From positions 632,784 through 696,783 of the forward strand of contig NZ_QXML01000002.1 in NCBI RefSeq assembly GCF_003583985.1: DNA of 64,000 nt, read 5' to 3'. The notes under the pieces are model-generated. The model did not search any database, was not told the DNA's origin, and saw nothing but the letters and a program-made list of their open reading frames with translations. Positions 63,424-64,000 of the stretch are shown piece after piece. A program made the position numbers and the translations under genes. The stretch is from Algoriphagus lacus. GTDB taxonomy: Bacteria; Bacteroidota; Bacteroidia; Cytophagales; Cyclobacteriaceae. Within the stretch, counting starts at the first letter, position 1. Every line of letters starts with the position of its first letter.

Positions 63424-63573
63424 TTGTTTATTTATAGATCTTTTGTTCACCTATTTTCCTGATTTGGCTGCATTGGTGCACCTTTTCGTGTGATTTTCTT
63501 TCTCAAGAACGTTCTAAATCCTTCTTTCCACAATACCCAATACAGGGTATTTTTCGATGATTTCTGTTAATAT

Positions 63574-63605
63574 AAGAGCCGAAGGATTTATCCCTCGGCT
63601 CTTTT
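63574..63605. terminator. Orphan terminator-like hairpin
   Basis: AAGAGCCGA pairs with TCGGCTCTT, followed by TTGCC on the plus strand. No gene ends nearby on the plus strand, so it may be a relic. It lies in the 615-bp stretch from 63386 to the window end, in which I see no gene. Confidence 0.5.
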
Positions 63606-63656
63606 GCCCCGGTTTGCGCCTGCCTGTCCGAAGGTAGTTCTCCACGTACCGGAACC
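63606..63656. repeat. Dispersed repeat family 3, copy b
   Basis: GCCCCGGTTTGCGCCTGCCT, then GTCCGAAGGTAGTTCTCCAC and GTACCGGAACC. Nearly identical to 58262-58312. Confidence 0.7.
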
Positions 63657-64000
63657 GTTTATTTTCATTATTCAAAAATCCCCCTTGCCCCTCCCGATAA
63701 CTTTCGGGAAAAAAGGTGGAGCTACCCAAAGCTAACCGGCATCCCTCAAATTTGATTGGAGCGCTCAGGGTTTCCCTGCCAAATAATTGGGTAAATCAGC
63801 TTTAAACCAAAAGTGCCTAAGGATTTCTCCCTCCGCTCATTTTTTCTATTTGTTCTCCAAACTCTTGTGCAGAGCTTGGCGATTGAGCTTGGTTAGGGAG
63901 CTTATCGAAATATGTCGAAGCATCCGAATTCCCTTAAACACAACAATCACACCTTCCCCAAATACACCGAATCCGAAAGCAGGGATTTACCGGTTTTGAT

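Noticed and set aside
63787..63999. 70-residue open frame at the end of the window
   Set aside because: Low-complexity, unlike a protein, and next to intergenic repeats.
1..64000. CRISPR arrays, tRNA or rRNA genes, transposases
   Set aside because: No regular spacer-repeat structure, no tRNA cloverleaf and no transposase or integrase motif was recognised by reading; a dedicated scan could still find a tRNA.

Overview
The window comes from a member of the Bacteroidota, most likely a Cytophagales bacterium of the Cyclobacteriaceae (Algoriphagus-like) type. This rests on the SusC/SusD pair, the ECF sigma/FecR module, lipoproteins without good Shine-Dalgarno sites, an RND pump fused to its outer-membrane factor, and short CCCCCTT...AAGGGGG intergenic hairpins. 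No rRNA, tRNA, CRISPR array or recognisable transposase was seen. The genus is an inference.

Layout. 1-6.0 kb: end of a sensor kinase, then a heavy-metal RND pump fused to a TolC-type domain, and its adaptor. 6.3-12.3 kb: SusC/SusD plus a secreted alkaline-phosphatase-superfamily enzyme, closed by a strong bidirectional terminator. 12.4-15.3 kb: ssb, then three genes (DUF695/RraB, TPR-like, GNAT) separated by palindromic ~140-bp elements, in a cassette-like order. 15.4-17.3 kb: cyclase family protein and fatty acid hydroxylase. 17.4-23.0 kb: an ECF sigma/FecR system whose STN-domain partner is an outer-membrane repeat protein rather than a TonB receptor. Three matching promoters (CATAGGGGT-N14-TTGTCYT) mark its regulon. 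23.4-33.2 kb: NhaA, a five-gene CzcCBA-type operon on the minus strand with two outer-membrane proteins, and an NTF2-like protein. 33.3-41.5 kb: MpaB-type oxygenase, M48 protease, phytanoyl-CoA dioxygenase with a Gfo/Idh/MocA oxidoreductase, and an aldo/keto reductase-RidA fusion with an APC permease. 42.0-45.5 kb: Pta-AckA acetate pathway. 45.6-48.8 kb: small secreted or membrane proteins and a J-KTSC protein. 49-64 kb: accessory region with a tandem-TIR protein, a DinB-like protein, a Crp/peroxiredoxin/SQR-like cluster with palindromic operators, a trypco2 protein, a TMEM175-like channel, a Bax-inhibitor protein and a DUF262/DUF1524 (GmrSD-like) protein. It is threaded with dispersed repeats and more copies of the cassette-like element.

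The most notable systems are: (i) the self-contained ECF regulon built on 16-residue-repeat outer-membrane proteins; (ii) the cassette-like elements carrying a GTTA-NNN-GCAA core just upstream of four unrelated genes; (iii) the 815-residue protein with two TIR domains, each followed by the same helical module; and (iv) an 11-unit, 21-nt periodic array at 53.3-53.5 kb. All functional statements come from reading the sequence; no database search was run.
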